From contig JASJEC010000010.1 in NCBI GenBank assembly GCA_030064845.1, forward strand, positions 45,916-109,915: a DNA stretch of 64,000 nucleotides, in the 5' to 3' direction. The notes below the pieces were generated by a model. It was not told the DNA's origin. It saw nothing but the letters and a program-made list of their open reading frames with translations, and did no database searches. Positions 1 through 8,440 of this stretch are shown here, piece by piece; within the stretch, counting starts at the first letter, position 1; each line of letters opens with the position of its first letter. The position numbers and the translations under genes are program-made. Source of the stretch: Kiloniellales bacterium. Lineage in GTDB: Bacteria; Pseudomonadota; Alphaproteobacteria; Kiloniellales; JAKSDN01.

Positions 1-484
1 GAAGCACCGGCCGGGCTTCCGTCACCACTTGCGCGGAGGCCTTCAGCAGCGCCGCGGCGAAAGTATAGTCATAGGCCGCTATGCTCGTGCTCGGCAGGTG
101 GCAAGAGGTGGCGATACACCAATAGCCGACGGCCGCATTGTGCACCGAGTTGTGGAAGTGGGTCGGCGAAACCAGCATCTCCGGCTGGCTGAGCGCTGTC
201 AGGATCCGGTGGACCTCCAGGCCACTGCCGCCCGAGGAGCCGAACACCACCGCAAGCTCGTCCGGCCGGCGCCCCGACCGGTCGACCGCTTCGAGCGCGA
301 CTCCGAGGGCAAGACGCACTGACGCGCCGCAGCGCCGGCGCTCACGGCTCGGCAGGATCTCCGGTGCTGGCGGCTCAAAGGCCTGCTCGCGGTAGGCCGT
401 GTCGCCGCGCAGCACGGCGCGGCTCTGGTCCCAGCCTTCGAGGCCCGGGCCCAAGACGCCGATCGCGGTGATCCCGACCTTCAC
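1..484 (-). CDS. Ketosynthase-like protein (chain-length-factor type), partial
   Basis: The gene runs off the left edge; about 161 codons are visible. A GTG start at 484 overlaps the stop of the upstream ketosynthase (GTGA), implying translational coupling. Visible motifs are SSGGSG near residues 83-88 and THFHNSVHNAAVGYW near 108-122. These are typical of the ketosynthase-like N-terminal family (Pfam Ketoacyl-synt_2) found in aryl polyene and flexirubin gene clusters. Where a true ketosynthase has its catalytic Cys, the sequence reads STSIAAYD (132-139). It is therefore more likely a non-catalytic partner of the complete ketosynthase next to it. The C-terminus and any downstream ketoreductase lie outside the window. 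Confidence 0.8.
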   Translation of the reverse strand, partial: MKVGITAIGVLGPGLEGWDQSRAVLRGDTAYREQAFEPPAPEILPSRERRRCGASVRLALGVALEAVDRSGRRPDELAVVFGSSGGSGLEVHRILTALSQPEMLVSPTHFHNSVHNAAVGYWCIATSCHLPSTSIAAYDYTFAAALLKASAQVVTEARPVL

Positions 485-1674
485 GGCACGGACCGACCGA
501 AGACCAGGCTGCAGTTGTTGCCGCCGAATCCGAAGGAGTTGCTCAAGACCCGCGCGACCGGCTTGCGTTCCGTGTCGATCTGAACCCTGCACCGCAGTTC
601 CGGGTCGATTGTTGTGAGGTTCAGGTTTCCGGGCACCAGCTGTTCCTCGAGGCAAAGCCAGCTGATTACGGCCTCGGTGATGCCGGCCGCGCCCAAGGCA
701 TGCCCGGTCCAGCCCTTGGTCGAACCGGTTGCGACCTCGGCGCCGAAAATCCGAAAGACCGCCGAGTCCTCGACGCTATCGTTTGCGCCGCTCCCGGTGC
801 CGTGGAGATTGATATAGTCGATATCGCCCGGACCGATGCCTGCCCGCTCCAGAGCCGCGGCCATCGCCAAGGAGGCGCCCAAGCCCTCTGGATGGGGCGA
901 CGACATGTGGAAGGCGTCACTGCTCTCCCCGTAGCCGAGCAGTTGGGGTCCAGCGCGGGTAGCCCGTTCCGGGCGTTCGATCAGGGCGAAGCCAGCAGCT
1001 TCCGCGATCGAGATGCCCGAGCGCGCCGCGTCGTTCGGCCTGCAAGGGCCCTTGGATAGCAGCTCGAGTGCGTTGAAGCCGCGCAGGGTCATCAAGCAGA
1101 GGCTGTCGACCCCGCCCACCACGGCGGCGTCGCAGATGCCGGTTTCGATCCACTGCCAGGCATCGGCGAAGACCTTGCTGCTCGAGGCGCAGGCCGCCGA
1201 AACCGTCGCACTCGGCCCCAAAAGCCCAAGGTATTCGGAGACGAAGCAGGTCAGGGAGTAGTAGTCGTGGGTGCGCTGAAAGTCGAAGTCTTCCGGCAAG
1301 GGCGCCGCTTCGTCGGGCCGCCTGCGGTAAGCATCCTCGCCTTCACCGACGCCCGAGGTGCTGCTCCCCATGATCACCGCGATCCGCTCCGCGCCGTAGC
1401 GCTCGACCGCCCCGGAAACGGCGGAGGCGAAGCCGTCGGTTTCCAAGCCCATCTGCGCCAGACGGTTGTTGCGGCAGTCGTAGCTGCTCAGGTCAGGGCG
1501 GATCCGGCAGTCCTCCACCCCGTCGACCCGCCCAATGAAGGTATCGAGGTCGGCCCCGTCGTAGTCGCAGGGGCGCAGTCCCGAAGTGCCGTCGCAGAGG
1601 GCCTTCAGGGTCGCGGAGCTGCCACGGCCGGCCGCGTTCACTGTCGAGTAGCTGGTGACAACCAAGGCGCTCAT
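481..1674 (-). CDS. Beta-ketoacyl-ACP synthase (FabF-like, aryl-polyene type)
   Basis: A 397-residue condensing enzyme that would elongate an ACP-bound acyl chain. The full KAS triad is present: Cys162 in SAACASSS, His291 in LHGTGSGAND and His325 in GWTGHALGAAG. A glycine-rich FGFGGNNCSLV lies near the C-terminus. It follows the exporter gene by 6 bases and overlaps the next ketosynthase-like gene by 4. Its place among ACP, AMP ligase, dehydratase, LolA-like and MMPL genes argues for a specialised polyene or fatty-acid-like pathway rather than housekeeping FabF. The pathway assignment is inferred from context; the enzyme class is certain. Confidence 0.92.
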   Translation of the reverse strand: MSALVVTSYSTVNAAGRGSSATLKALCDGTSGLRPCDYDGADLDTFIGRVDGVEDCRIRPDLSSYDCRNNRLAQMGLETDGFASAVSGAVERYGAERIAVIMGSSTSGVGEGEDAYRRRPDEAAPLPEDFDFQRTHDYYSLTCFVSEYLGLLGPSATVSAACASSSKVFADAWQWIETGICDAAVVGGVDSLCLMTLRGFNALELLSKGPCRPNDAARSGISIAEAAGFALIERPERATRAGPQLLGYGESSDAFHMSSPHPEGLGASLAMAAALERAGIGPGDIDYINLHGTGSGANDSVEDSAVFRIFGAEVATGSTKGWTGHALGAAGITEAVISWLCLEEQLVPGNLNLTTIDPELRCRVQIDTERKPVARVLSNSFGFGGNNCSLVFGRSVP

Positions 1675-1680
1675 CGCGAC

Positions 1681-3987
1681 TTATACCCTGGCTCGGTTCG
1701 CGTAGATGACTGCTGTTATCAGGGAGAATAGCGCTCCGAGAGCCACCGTGACACCGATGCCCCGCAAGGCCGGAACTTCGGAGGTGGCGAGTATGGCGAA
1801 GACGCTGAACGAGGTCGCGCCGCACAAGACGTTGGCGCGCAGGGTTCGGGCTCGGGACTCGTCATCCTCGGTGTTTCGATCGAAGAAGAGAGCGTAGTCC
1901 AGCCCGACGCCGAGCACCAGCAGCATGGAGAGCAGGTGGAAGAGCGACAGCGAGATGCCGGTCAGCACCAGGGTACAGGTGGTGAGCGTGACGGCAATGC
2001 AGACCGGAAGCAGCACCCGGACCACGCCGAGGGTTGATCTCTGACCGAGAACCAGGACCCCGATGGCGACGAGGAAGCCGAGACCGAGCCAGAGAAAAGC
2101 TTCCTCGCGATAGTCCGCCACCAGAGCCTCCGATCCCGCCTTCAGATCGAGAAGCGCGAGGTCTCCGCGGCTCTGCGCCGTCACGAATTCGGCGAGATCG
2201 GCAGGGTCGCGCACCCCGGTCGGGACGATCATCGCGACCCAGGTTCCGCCCTGGCGAAAAATCAGCGGATCGACCCGCCAACCCAGGCCGGCGGCCCGAT
2301 AATCCTCCAGAGTTAGCGTGGGCGCCGCGGACGCTCGCGCGACGTCTTCGATGAAGGGCTCAAAGAGATTCTCGCGAAACGGCAGGCCCTGGGTCGCCTC
2401 CTGCAACGCGGAACGAAGCTCCGGGACCGCAGGCAAGGCTTCGCGGCGCTGCGCCTGGCTGGCCGAACTGGGCAGGTAGCGCGCCAGAAGGTCGAAGCCC
2501 AAGAGCCGGCCCTGGTCGCGCAAACGATCGAGGGCCGGCATCATCGCCTCCGAGCGGCGCAGGAGCGCTTCCTGCGACCCGCCCCGCAGAACCATCAGAA
2601 AGCGCACGTCGGCGGCGCCGATCTCCCGCCGGAGATCCCGGTCGAGAGTCCGCAGGGCCGCAGCCGCCGGGCTGAGGTTGCGCAAATCGCTCTCCCAAAT
2701 GCTCTGATCGCGCACCCAGACGAGGCAGACTCCCAAGACGGCGACAAGGGCGAGCGGAATGCGCAAGCGCGACAATCCGGGAGAAGCGGCGATCATCCGG
2801 CGCCACGAAGGCCCCGGGCCGGGCATGGGATCCCCGGGCAGGACCGAGGGCAGGAGAAAGCGCGTAACCAGCGCCGCAACCGGCAGTCCAACCACAGCGA
2901 AGAGTCCGATCTGACCGAGCCCGGGGAAGCTGGAAAGGGAGAACGGTAGGAAGGCCGCCATCGTGGTGAGAACGCCCAATCGCAGGGTGCGCCAGACCCG
3001 GACCGGTGAACCCGCAACGCCGCTGTGGCTGACGACGTGAATCGGGTAGTCGACCGCCACGCCAATCAGGGTCGCGCCGAAAGCCATGGCGATGCCGTGG
3101 ATTTCGCCGAAGGCGAACTGCACGGCAAGTGCGCCGGCGCAGACCCCGAAGCCGAGCGGCAGGACCAGGACCGCGACCACCGTGGGAGAACGGAATGCCA
3201 GGAACAAGAGCGCCATAACCAGAGCTATGGAAAGGCTGGAGAGGTCGTGCATGTCCTGCTTGATGGTTTCCCTGGCGGCCGCGGCGAAGACGCTCGGCCC
3301 GGAAAGAATGAGATCGAGCGTCCCGGCCGCGTTGATCTTCGCGAAGGCGTTCCTGATTAGGCCCAAGATGGCCTCTTGTTGGTCCAGGTCGAAGCCCTCG
3401 CCCTTCGACCAGAGCAGAAGGAAGGCCCGGCGCCCGTCTTCCGAGAGCCAGACGCCGGCACTGCGCCCCTGTCCTACGCCCGCGGTCCAGTAGCCTGCCA
3501 CTTGCTGCACGCGGCCCGTCGGGTCGCTCGGCAGGTAGCGCTTCGCCAGTGGCCCATAGGCCGTAGCCAAGGTAGAGAGGGTCGACTGCAGCCCGGCGCG
3601 CAGAGTCTCGACCGTGAAGTCGCCGGGTTCGATCGCCGGATTGAGGAGATAGCGGTGCTCGTGAAGAAATGCGAGTTCACGCTGGTGGGATTTGAACTGG
3701 CCGTTCGCGACAAGGTGAAAGACGCCGCTCTGCCTCAAGGCCGCCGCCAGATCTCCGCTCGCTTGCGCCAGGGCCTCGCCCGGGGGGCCGTCGATGGCAA
3801 CAAGGATCAGGCCCGACGAGGGTCCGCGCTGCAATCTCTCGGCCAGAAGCGAGACATCGGGGGAGGGGTTGCGCGGGACCACGAAGCTGAGATCGCTGCG
3901 CAATTCGGCGACGTTGAAGACCAGCGCGGCGCTGGCGGCAAGCAGGGCGAAGAGGCACCCGAGCCTGAAGACCCGCACCAAATTCAT
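1681..3987 (-). CDS. MMPL/RND-superfamily exporter
   Basis: A 768-residue inner-membrane protein of the predicted-exporter class COG4258. One N-terminal membrane segment (about 6-26) is followed by a periplasmic loop and a five-helix block starting near residue 245, which contains GVAVDYPIHVVSHS. The layout then repeats, with a single helix near 408-425, a second loop and a C-terminal helix block carrying GVGLDYALFFDRN. The paired Asp-Tyr motifs in the middle of each helix block fit proton-driven MMPL transporters. The ATG overlaps the stop of the LolA-like gene (ATGA). In aryl-polyene and flexirubin clusters this protein is proposed to move the lipid product toward the outer membrane. Confidence 0.88.
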   Translation of the reverse strand: MNLVRVFRLGCLFALLAASAALVFNVAELRSDLSFVVPRNPSPDVSLLAERLQRGPSSGLILVAIDGPPGEALAQASGDLAAALRQSGVFHLVANGQFKSHQRELAFLHEHRYLLNPAIEPGDFTVETLRAGLQSTLSTLATAYGPLAKRYLPSDPTGRVQQVAGYWTAGVGQGRSAGVWLSEDGRRAFLLLWSKGEGFDLDQQEAILGLIRNAFAKINAAGTLDLILSGPSVFAAAARETIKQDMHDLSSLSIALVMALLFLAFRSPTVVAVLVLPLGFGVCAGALAVQFAFGEIHGIAMAFGATLIGVAVDYPIHVVSHSGVAGSPVRVWRTLRLGVLTTMAAFLPFSLSSFPGLGQIGLFAVVGLPVAALVTRFLLPSVLPGDPMPGPGPSWRRMIAASPGLSRLRIPLALVAVLGVCLVWVRDQSIWESDLRNLSPAAAALRTLDRDLRREIGAADVRFLMVLRGGSQEALLRRSEAMMPALDRLRDQGRLLGFDLLARYLPSSASQAQRREALPAVPELRSALQEATQGLPFRENLFEPFIEDVARASAAPTLTLEDYRAAGLGWRVDPLIFRQGGTWVAMIVPTGVRDPADLAEFVTAQSRGDLALLDLKAGSEALVADYREEAFLWLGLGFLVAIGVLVLGQRSTLGVVRVLLPVCIAVTLTTCTLVLTGISLSLFHLLSMLLVLGVGLDYALFFDRNTEDDESRARTLRANVLCGATSFSVFAILATSEVPALRGIGVTVALGALFSLITAVIYANRARV

Positions 3988-4613
3988 AGGCGGCTACGAA
4001 TGGTGATCACGGAGCGGTCGCCGTTAGCCTCCACGATTTCGATGCTTCGGATCTCATTGGACCGGCCTTCGATCGTGACCCCGTCGACGGCTTGGCGCAG
4101 ATCATTGGAATCCGGGATCAAGCGCAGGGCCCAGGCCTGCTCGGAGCCCGTCAACTGAGTTTTGAAGGTCTCGTTCAGCATGGGCAGGTCGCCGGTCAGC
4201 GTCGCTCGCAAAGCCAGGATCAGTGCATTCAGGACCGGCTGCTCCGAGAGCAGGACGCGGACCGGCGGATCGACTTTGTTCATCTGGATCGTAACCAGAT
4301 TGCCTTCGATGATCGCCTGCTCGAGCCGTGGGCTGGTGACCCGCCGGACCAGTTGACCCTGCTGCGTGTAGGAGAGCGTGCCTTCGAGCCGCAAAGGCTC
4401 GGTCAGGTACTGCAGATATCGTTCCTCGGCGAAGCGGTAAGTGCCGGGGCCGGCTTCCGAGACCAACTCGGCCAGGCGGGTGAGATTCCAGTCGGCCGCC
4501 CGGCCGGCATCAGGCACGCAGCAGAGCAAGAGAACAAACAGCACCCCCTTGCACTGCGGCCAGAGGGCGCCAAGCGGCGGCCGCCCGCCCCATCCTTGAT
4601 GGCTAGCGGTCAT
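3984..4613 (-). CDS. LolA-like outer-membrane carrier protein
   Basis: About 209 residues. ATG 4613 is chosen because it overlaps the acyltransferase stop by only 11 bases; a start further upstream would lie deep inside that gene. A hydrophobic signal sequence (VLFVLLLCCVPDAGRA) precedes a beta-rich domain (FAEERYLQYLTEPLRLEGTL and following) typical of the periplasmic carrier LolA and its relatives. Such genes regularly sit beside the MMPL exporter in aryl-polyene clusters and probably carry a lipid-like product or precursor across the periplasm. It is not the housekeeping lolA by context. The family assignment is by pattern only. Confidence 0.75.
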   Translation of the reverse strand: MTASHQGWGGRPPLGALWPQCKGVLFVLLLCCVPDAGRAADWNLTRLAELVSEAGPGTYRFAEERYLQYLTEPLRLEGTLSYTQQGQLVRRVTSPRLEQAIIEGNLVTIQMNKVDPPVRVLLSEQPVLNALILALRATLTGDLPMLNETFKTQLTGSEQAWALRLIPDSNDLRQAVDGVTIEGRSNEIRSIEIVEANGDRSVITIRSRL

Positions 4614-5511
4614 CCTTGGCGAGGTCCCAGAAGTCGTAGAAGTTCGACCAATTGTAGGGTGCCAGCCGGCAGTAATGCTCAAGGCGCGACGCATAGTGAT
4701 CAATGACGCGCTGGAGGTCATCCTCCTGATGCCGCGGATCGATCACGACCTGATCGGCGAAAAGCTCGAGATGAACTTTGTAGCGGCGCTCCCCCGTATA
4801 GAGGCCGCAGAAGATGATCACCGGCACCTTGAGCATGGCCGCGAGCAGCATGGGCCCGGCAGGCAGATATGCGGGCTTGCCCAGCAATTGGGTACGAACC
4901 AGCTTGTCGCCCTTGGTGCTGCGGTCCCCGAGAAGCCCGATCAGCCCCCCGCTCTCAACGTGCTGCTTGACGGCCAGCATGGTCTCCGGACGACCCAGGG
5001 GTATGATGTCGCTCGCCAGCTCCGGGTTCAGCGACCGCACGAGCGACATGACCATTGGCGAGTTGTCGGGATACATCAATACCTTGATTCTCAAATTCCG
5101 GGACGGCGGCGCGACAGCCCGCAAGGCCTCGAAGCTGCCGATATGGGCGCCCAGCAAAAGGCACCCCCGTCCCTTTTCGTACTGCGTGTCGAAGACTTCC
5201 TTGCCCTCCAGCACGAGATCGAAACCATCGACGCGACCCGTGAGGAAATAGACGCGGTCCAGCGTCATGCGGCAGAACGTCAGATAGTGCCGATAGACCT
5301 GGCGCAGGGATGCCGGACGTCCTGTCGCCAGTGCCAGATACTTCCGCGAGGCGCGCCGCGTAGCGCCGGAAAAGACCAGGAAGTAGGCGGCGATCGGATA
5401 GAGCAACAGGCGGCCCAGGGTCTCACTGGCGCTGAGATTGAGCCAAATAAACAAGCGGGTCACGAAATCGACGCCGCGCTCGGGCCGTTCCTGCCAGGCG
5501 GACTTGGTCAC
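4603..5511 (-). CDS. HtrB/LpxL-like lipid acyltransferase
   Basis: 302 residues from a GTG start. The catalytic H-X4-E signature is present as His123 and Glu128 in GAHIGSFEAL. The protein matches the lipid A late-acyltransferase fold (Pfam Lip_A_acyltrans), with an N-terminal membrane-associated helix around residues 35-50. In polyene clusters such acyltransferases attach the finished acyl chain to a lipid head group at the inner membrane. The gene starts 5 bases downstream of the dehydratase stop. It could instead act on lipid A, but the operon context makes a product-tailoring role more likely. Confidence 0.85.
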   Translation of the reverse strand: MTKSAWQERPERGVDFVTRLFIWLNLSASETLGRLLLYPIAAYFLVFSGATRRASRKYLALATGRPASLRQVYRHYLTFCRMTLDRVYFLTGRVDGFDLVLEGKEVFDTQYEKGRGCLLLGAHIGSFEALRAVAPPSRNLRIKVLMYPDNSPMVMSLVRSLNPELASDIIPLGRPETMLAVKQHVESGGLIGLLGDRSTKGDKLVRTQLLGKPAYLPAGPMLLAAMLKVPVIIFCGLYTGERRYKVHLELFADQVVIDPRHQEDDLQRVIDHYASRLEHYCRLAPYNWSNFYDFWDLAKDDR

Positions 5512-5515
5512 AGCC

Positions 5516-5818
5516 TTAAACGCATTCCCCGGTCTCGAGCAGGGCTACCATCACAACCGCCCCTGCCGCTTCACAGGTGACCTCTATAGCGCCATCGCCG
5601 CGCCGCGCCAATCGAAGCCTGCAGGCTATGCCTGGCTCCAGCGGTGCCCGGAACTTGGCGGAGAGCAGGCGGCCGATCCGCAGACCGGACGAACGCTCGG
5701 CGAAATCCAGCACATGGTCCAACAGAACCGCACCGGGGACGAGGGGCCGGCCGGGAAAGTGCCCCGCCAGGGCGGGATGATCTGCCGGGATCACCAGGCC
5801 TTCTTCCGCCGGCTCCAT
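5516..5818 (-). CDS. Hotdog-fold 3-hydroxyacyl-ACP dehydratase (ApeI-like)
   Basis: A compact 100-residue single-hotdog protein. The FabA/FabZ active-site pattern is visible as GHFPGRPLVPGAVLLD with His20. It would dehydrate 3-hydroxyacyl-ACP to build conjugated double bonds. Its ATG overlaps the AMP-ligase stop (ATGA). The length is short compared with FabZ (about 150) and fits the stand-alone dehydratases of aryl-polyene clusters. No acidic partner residue could be assigned by eye. Confidence 0.82.
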   Translation of the reverse strand: MEPAEEGLVIPADHPALAGHFPGRPLVPGAVLLDHVLDFAERSSGLRIGRLLSAKFRAPLEPGIACRLRLARRGDGAIEVTCEAAGAVVMVALLETGECV

Positions 5819-7155
5819 CAGGCGGCCCCCGCGACCCTTGCCGCGAGGTCGACCAGGGCGGCCTGTGTCAGCTTGCCGTTGTCGTTCCTGGGCAGTCCCG
5901 GCACCCGATAGATCCGGCGCGGCACGAAGACCGGGTCGAGCGCCTTTCTGAGCGCCTCTCGAATGTCCTTGGACCTGGCCTCCGGCGCGACGACGAACGC
6001 GATCAGGCGCGCCGGCCGCGCCGCTTCCCCTTCGTCCTCCAGGTAGAAGGTGCCGTCCACCACGCCATCGATCGCGTTGAGCACGGCGTTGAGGCCTGCC
6101 AGTGAGGTCCGCTTTCCGGCCACGTTGACGTTGTCGGATGTCCGCCTGCGCAACAGGAAGCGGTTGGGAGCCAGGAGATCGACCATGTCGTTGAGGGGTA
6201 CCGGCGCGGGAAACTGCGCCCCATGGACTCGGCAGATCCCAGCATCTTCGCGGAATGTCAGCCCGTCGCAGGCCAGCCAGGCGGTCTCTTCGACAGTCCG
6301 GCGGGTCGCCACGGTCCCGGCTTCAGAGAACCCGAAGATCTCATGGATCCGCGTGTCGAATCGCTGCTCGAATTGCGCCGCCATCTCACGGCTGAGCGGC
6401 GCCGTCGCCGAGATCGTCATGTGCAGGGGCGGCAGGCGGACTTCGCTGGCGAGCAAGGCCCGCATATGGATCGGAGTCGTGACCAGGATGCGTGGGCCCG
6501 GGACTTCATCGAGGGCACGCGCAACGTCGGCCGGGTAGAAGGGACGCCCCGCATGGACCGCGATCGTGCTCCACAAGGGCAGGGCGATCGAGGTTTCCAG
6601 ACCGTACATATGCTGCGACGGCACCGTGGCGACCACCGTGCCGCCGCCGAGCTCGAAGCGGTCGACCAGCGCACGGGCGACGAAGCGCAGCATGCCCAGG
6701 GACTTGAGGTGCGGCTGGGGCTTGCCGGTACTGCCCGAGGTGAAGACCATGAGACTACCGCGCCGCGCGTCGGCATGGAGCAGTTCGGCAAGCGGACCGC
6801 CTTGGCCGAGGCTCGGCGTCACATCCAGGGGCTCGAACGGATGATCGCCCCACGCGGCATCGCCGATCGCGTAGAGCCCGGGCAACGCCCGCTCGAGCTC
6901 ATCGGCGAAACGGCGCGACCGGTCGTTCGGCAGAACGACCGTTTGTCCCCGCAGGATGGCCGCCAGGGTCCCGGCCAGGAAACCGTGACGCCGATCGCAG
7001 AGGTTCAGGACGTAAGGCCGCTCGGGCAGGGCTCCCGCGAGACAGGAGGCGTCCGCGAAGAGCCTGCCCTGGGAAACCGCGCGCCCCCGGTCCCAGAACA
7101 CCGTACGCTCCGGGTCCCGGGAGGCGGAAAGGGCTATCGATCCTAAGCGGTCCAA
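5818..7155 (-). CDS. AMP-dependent acyl-ACP/CoA ligase
   Basis: A 445-residue ANL-superfamily adenylating enzyme. The phosphate-binding loop is FTSGSTGKPQPHLKS (about 138-152). IFGFSEAGTVATR matches the aromatic-plus-E motif. The C-terminal PRNDNGKLTQ carries the family's catalytic Lys. It is shorter than typical acyl-CoA ligases (500-550) but matches the stand-alone ligases in aryl-polyene loci that load an aryl starter onto the ACP. It lies between the COG4648 membrane protein and the dehydratase on the same strand. The aryl substrate is inferred, not seen. Confidence 0.87.
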   Translation of the reverse strand: MDRLGSIALSASRDPERTVFWDRGRAVSQGRLFADASCLAGALPERPYVLNLCDRRHGFLAGTLAAILRGQTVVLPNDRSRRFADELERALPGLYAIGDAAWGDHPFEPLDVTPSLGQGGPLAELLHADARRGSLMVFTSGSTGKPQPHLKSLGMLRFVARALVDRFELGGGTVVATVPSQHMYGLETSIALPLWSTIAVHAGRPFYPADVARALDEVPGPRILVTTPIHMRALLASEVRLPPLHMTISATAPLSREMAAQFEQRFDTRIHEIFGFSEAGTVATRRTVEETAWLACDGLTFREDAGICRVHGAQFPAPVPLNDMVDLLAPNRFLLRRRTSDNVNVAGKRTSLAGLNAVLNAIDGVVDGTFYLEDEGEAARPARLIAFVVAPEARSKDIREALRKALDPVFVPRRIYRVPGLPRNDNGKLTQAALVDLAARVAGAA

Positions 7156-7164
7156 GGCTCTCTG

Positions 7165-7854
7165 CTAGGCATCGGCAATCCAGGCGGAGGGGCGTAGTGC
7201 CGCGCGCAAGGTCAGGAGCGGAGAAAGCGGGGTCCGCCCGCCGAAGCGTCGCGCCCGATAGCCGTGCTCTCCGAGAAAAATAAGCAGAACCAGAAAAGGC
7301 ACTCCGAAGTTGACCGACCAGGACCAGGTCGCCAGATCCGCCCAGAGGGCCAGGATGATCGAAGCGAGGAAAGTCAGCGCGAAGAAGGCGGCCCAGACCC
7401 AGGTAAGGCCGCGCATATAGGCGCCAAACTCGGGCGAGAGCTCGCCGACTTCGAGCCGGCCCATCTTCTGGATCAACGCCTCCCGGCCGGGCAGTAGCGT
7501 GCGGGCGAAAACCATCAACATAAGGCCATTGGCGAGGATCGGCGGCAGAAACACAACCTTTCCGACGGCGGTCACGCCCAGGGAGAGGCCGAACAGCAAA
7601 GCCGCGACGGCGACGCCGACGACCAGCCAGGCGGCCACGGCGCGGCGGCCGGACCCGACCATCCGGGCTAGGACCCCGTTCAGGAAGCAGACGGCGCAGA
7701 GCACGGCGATGCTCGTCGGCGCCAGGTCGGTCAAAGCCACGCCATGGATCGCTAAGACGAAGAGCAACCCGGGCGCGGCGCGGGCAAGCACGCGGCGAAA
7801 CGGGATCGAGGCCGTGAGAGGGTCTGTCTCGGAGTGCCGGGTTCGCTCTGTCAT
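7165..7854 (-). CDS. COG4648-type multi-spanning membrane protein
   Basis: About 229 residues with five or six hydrophobic segments, including LLFVLAIHGVALTDL, AVAAWLVVGVAVAALLFGLSL and WVWAAFFALTFLASIILALWA. Homologues of this kind occur almost only in polyene and fatty-acid-like operons, beside the ACP, and have no established function. ATG 7854 is used; an in-frame TTG at 7869 would add five residues, but neither has a strong ribosome-binding site. The ACP stop lies immediately upstream. A role in tethering the synthase to the membrane is speculation. Confidence 0.72.
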   Translation of the reverse strand: MTERTRHSETDPLTASIPFRRVLARAAPGLLFVLAIHGVALTDLAPTSIAVLCAVCFLNGVLARMVGSGRRAVAAWLVVGVAVAALLFGLSLGVTAVGKVVFLPPILANGLMLMVFARTLLPGREALIQKMGRLEVGELSPEFGAYMRGLTWVWAAFFALTFLASIILALWADLATWSWSVNFGVPFLVLLIFLGEHGYRARRFGGRTPLSPLLTLRAALRPSAWIADA

Positions 7855-7872
7855 GCCCGCCGCGACCAAGCG

Positions 7873-8139
7873 CTACTTCGCCCTGTTGCTCTCGACATGC
7901 GCGGTCAGGTTGCGCAGGGTCGCGAAGATCTTCTTGTTCTCTTCGTCCTCGGCTTTCAGTTCGAAGCCGTACTTGCGTGAGATCTCCAGCGCCAGTTCCA
8001 GGGCATCGATGGAATCGAGGCCGAGACCCTCATAGAAGAGCGGGTCTTCCGGCGCAATATCTTGCGGCGAAACCTCCAGATTGAGGGCCTCGACGATGAG
8101 GGCCGCGACCTCCTGTTCCATAGCCGTCAGGCTAGACAA
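7873..8139 (-). CDS. Acyl carrier protein
   Basis: 88 residues. GLGLDSIDALELALEIS carries the Ser that receives the phosphopantetheine arm (Ser43). The start is the unusual TTG at 8139, chosen because GGAG at 8147-8150 sits 7 bases upstream. The alternative ATG at 8121 lacks such a site but would leave the fold intact. It heads the minus-strand operon and would hold the growing chain for the ketosynthase, dehydratase and AMP ligase. The C-terminal half is more charged than FabC-type ACP, as in specialised carriers. Confidence 0.9.
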   Translation of the reverse strand: MSSLTAMEQEVAALIVEALNLEVSPQDIAPEDPLFYEGLGLDSIDALELALEISRKYGFELKAEDEENKKIFATLRNLTAHVESNRAK

Positions 8140-8440
8140 ACTTGATCTCCGTAAACGCGCTCACTCACTGCACCAAATCAATCAGCTTCCTGAAATTAAA
8201 CAGGTTTTCCCACGGCGGAAAGCCCTAAGCTGCATGCAATCGCAACCAGCTCAGAGTGCCGAGCAGGCGTTGCGCGCTGTTGTTATGCCAAAAAAGTTAG
8301 CGGAGTAAAAATCTAATCGTGCTGCCCTTGCGCGGGGGCGATTCCCGCTTGAGAGCGTTCCGCGCGTTGGCTACTAATTTGGGCTGAGGTCTCTCTCGCG
8401 CGGGGCCTTCGGTGGCTCGAAACCGGCTGGAGCTGAGGGC
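8140..8440. promoter_or_regulatory. Divergent intergenic region of the polyene locus
   Basis: About 300 bases separate the minus-strand ACP operon from the plus-strand oxidoreductase, so promoters for both must lie here. The part from about 8190 to 8310 is less GC-rich than the surroundings. No convincing -35/-10 pair, operator palindrome or open reading frame could be assigned by eye. Confidence 0.45.
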